Source of the DNA: an uncultured Prevotellaceae bacterium | GTDB taxonomy: Bacteria; Bacteroidota; Bacteroidia; Bacteroidales; Bacteroidaceae | Direction of reading: 5' to 3' | Assembly (NCBI GenBank): GCA_900318115.1 | Contig: ONJJ01000029.1 | Span: 1 to 41,991 of the forward strand | DNA length: 41,991 nt | Part shown: in pieces, positions 41,148-41,991 of the stretch | How positions within the stretch are numbered: position 1 is the stretch's first letter | How the letters are laid out: every line of letters starts with the position of its first letter | Translations under genes and position numbers: made by a program | Notes under the pieces: model-generated | The model's database searches: none | Told to the model about the DNA's origin: nothing | The model's input: the letters and a program-made list of their open reading frames with translations, nothing else

Positions 41148-41991
41148 TTAATGATGGAATAGACGTACTCCCGTGAAGGCCATGGCAATACCGTACTTGT
41201 CGCAGGTCTGGATCACATGGTCGTCGCGGACGCTGCCTCCAGCCTGGGCCACGTACTGCACACCGCTTTTGTGGGCGCGCTCGATGTTGTCACCGAAGGG
41301 GAAGAAGGCGTCGGAACCCAGGCAGACGTTGGTGTTCTGTGCAATCCAGGCAGCTTTCTCCTCGCGGGTGAGCACTTCGGGGCGCTCCGTGAAGAATTGC
41401 TGCCAGGCACCGTCGGCCAGCACGTCGTCGTGGTCATCGGAGATATAGATATCTATGGTGTTGTCGCGGTCGGCACGGCGAATACCCGGCACAAAGGGCA
41501 GTGCCATCACCTTCGGGTGCTGGCGCAGCCACCAGATATCAGCCTTCTGTCCGGCCAGGCGTGTGCAGTGGATGCGGCTTTGCTGTCCGGCGCCGATGCC
41601 GATAGCTTGTCCGTCCTTGGTGTAGCAGACGCTGTTCGACTGGGTATATTTCAGGGTGATGAGTGCGATGAGCAGGTCGCGCTTGGCCTCGGCGGGGAAC
41701 TCTTTGTTCTGGGTCGGGATGTTCTCGAAGAGGGCGGGGTCGTCCAGCCGGATCTCGTTGCGACCTTGCTCGAAAGTGATGCCGAACACCTGCTTGCGCT
41801 CGATGGGCTGGGGGCGGTAGGCGGGGTCGATCTGAATGACATTGTAGGTGCCTTTGCGCTTCTCGCGGAGGATCTGCAGGGCCTCGTCGGTGAAGGCGGG
41901 GGCAATCACACCGTCGCTGACCTCACGCTTGATGAGCAATGCCGTGGCGCGGTCACAGGTGTCGGACAAGGCGATGAAGTCGCCATAGGAC
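41148..41991 (-). CDS. purH: Phosphoribosylaminoimidazolecarboxamide formyltransferase, C-terminal part (off the right edge)
   Basis: Catalyses the formyl transfer to AICAR in purine synthesis. About 280 C-terminal residues are present and the start lies outside the window. The segment SYGDFIALSDTCDRATALL, then NSVCYTKDGQAIGIGAGQQS, RIHCTRLAGQKADIWWLRQH and the C-terminal GSDAFFPFGDNIERAH and GVQYVAQAGGS are family hallmarks. The first two blocks are closer to the eukaryotic type than to the E. coli bifunctional PurH. Whether an IMP cyclohydrolase domain precedes it cannot be seen. Some Bacteroidetes carry a transformylase-only protein of this type, so the symbol is tentative. Confidence 0.9.
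   Translation of the reverse strand, partial: SYGDFIALSDTCDRATALLIKREVSDGVIAPAFTDEALQILREKRKGTYNVIQIDPAYRPQPIERKQVFGITFEQGRNEIRLDDPALFENIPTQNKEFPAEAKRDLLIALITLKYTQSNSVCYTKDGQAIGIGAGQQSRIHCTRLAGQKADIWWLRQHPKVMALPFVPGIRRADRDNTIDIYISDDHDDVLADGAWQQFFTERPEVLTREEKAAWIAQNTNVCLGSDAFFPFGDNIERAHKSGVQYVAQAGGSVRDDHVIQTCDKYGIAMAFTGVRLFHH

Noticed and set aside
1-41991. CRISPR array, tRNA or rRNA genes, insertion sequences, restriction or toxin-antitoxin genes
   Set aside because: I looked for regularly spaced repeats, cloverleaf arms, transposase motifs and typical small gene pairs and found none that hold up.

Overview
The window looks like a chromosomal segment of a Bacteroidales bacterium, most like the Prevotella group. 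Three lines of sequence evidence support this. Several promoters match the Bacteroidetes pattern TTTG-N19/20-TAnnTTTG. The tmRNA encodes a GENTYALAA-type tag. Several secreted proteins end in a type IX secretion (T9SS) like sorting module, and a DUF4831-type protein is present. Coding density is high and most genes sit on the minus strand from 1 to about 37 kb.

Layout, left to right. (1) 1-5127: an efflux operon, transcribed leftwards, with two tandem paralogous lipoprotein adaptors followed by an RND inner-membrane pump that runs off the left edge. (2) 5128-5438: a 311-base gap holding the efflux promoter region, an 11-base tandem repeat and a large imperfect hairpin. (3) 5439-22835: a Wzx/Wzy-type surface polysaccharide locus on the minus strand. 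It begins with the initiating phosphosugar transferase and continues with a Wza-like SLBB exporter, two Wzz-like proteins, a Wzx flippase, a Wzy polymerase, a GT2, a GT4, a short hexapeptide acetyltransferase, a WbsX-like enzyme, a D-glucuronyl C5-epimerase-like protein and another GT4. A separate promoter at 9130-9160 then drives wecB, wecC and a third GT4. WecB and WecC would supply UDP-ManNAcA. The C5-epimerase-like gene suggests that a uronic residue of the glycan is also epimerised. (4) 23044-23441: ssrA (tmRNA) on the plus strand with a very good promoter. A 15-base copy of its 3' end lies 143 bases downstream, like an att scar. (5) 23601-24816: a cytidylate-kinase-like gene and a cupin gene on the plus strand, closed by a strong terminator. 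(6) 24942-35877: minus-strand genes for exported proteins: an M6 metalloprotease, a GxGYxYP/discoidin protein, a small T9SS-like protein, a lipoprotein L,D-transpeptidase, a large lamin-tail/CotH protein and a DUF4831 protein. (7) 35904-40759: housekeeping genes adk and hpt (minus), divergent from nnr, obgE and pgeF (plus). (8) 40760-41991: a structured convergent gap, a small basic protein, and the C-terminal part of an AICAR transformylase that runs off the right edge.

The most interesting points are the C5-epimerase-like gene inside the ManNAcA polysaccharide locus, the att-like duplication of the tmRNA 3' end, a short N-terminal module shared by adjacent secreted proteins, the tandem adaptors, and the folded non-coding element at 40765-40829. 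I saw no CRISPR array, no tRNA or rRNA, no insertion sequence and no clear anti-phage system.
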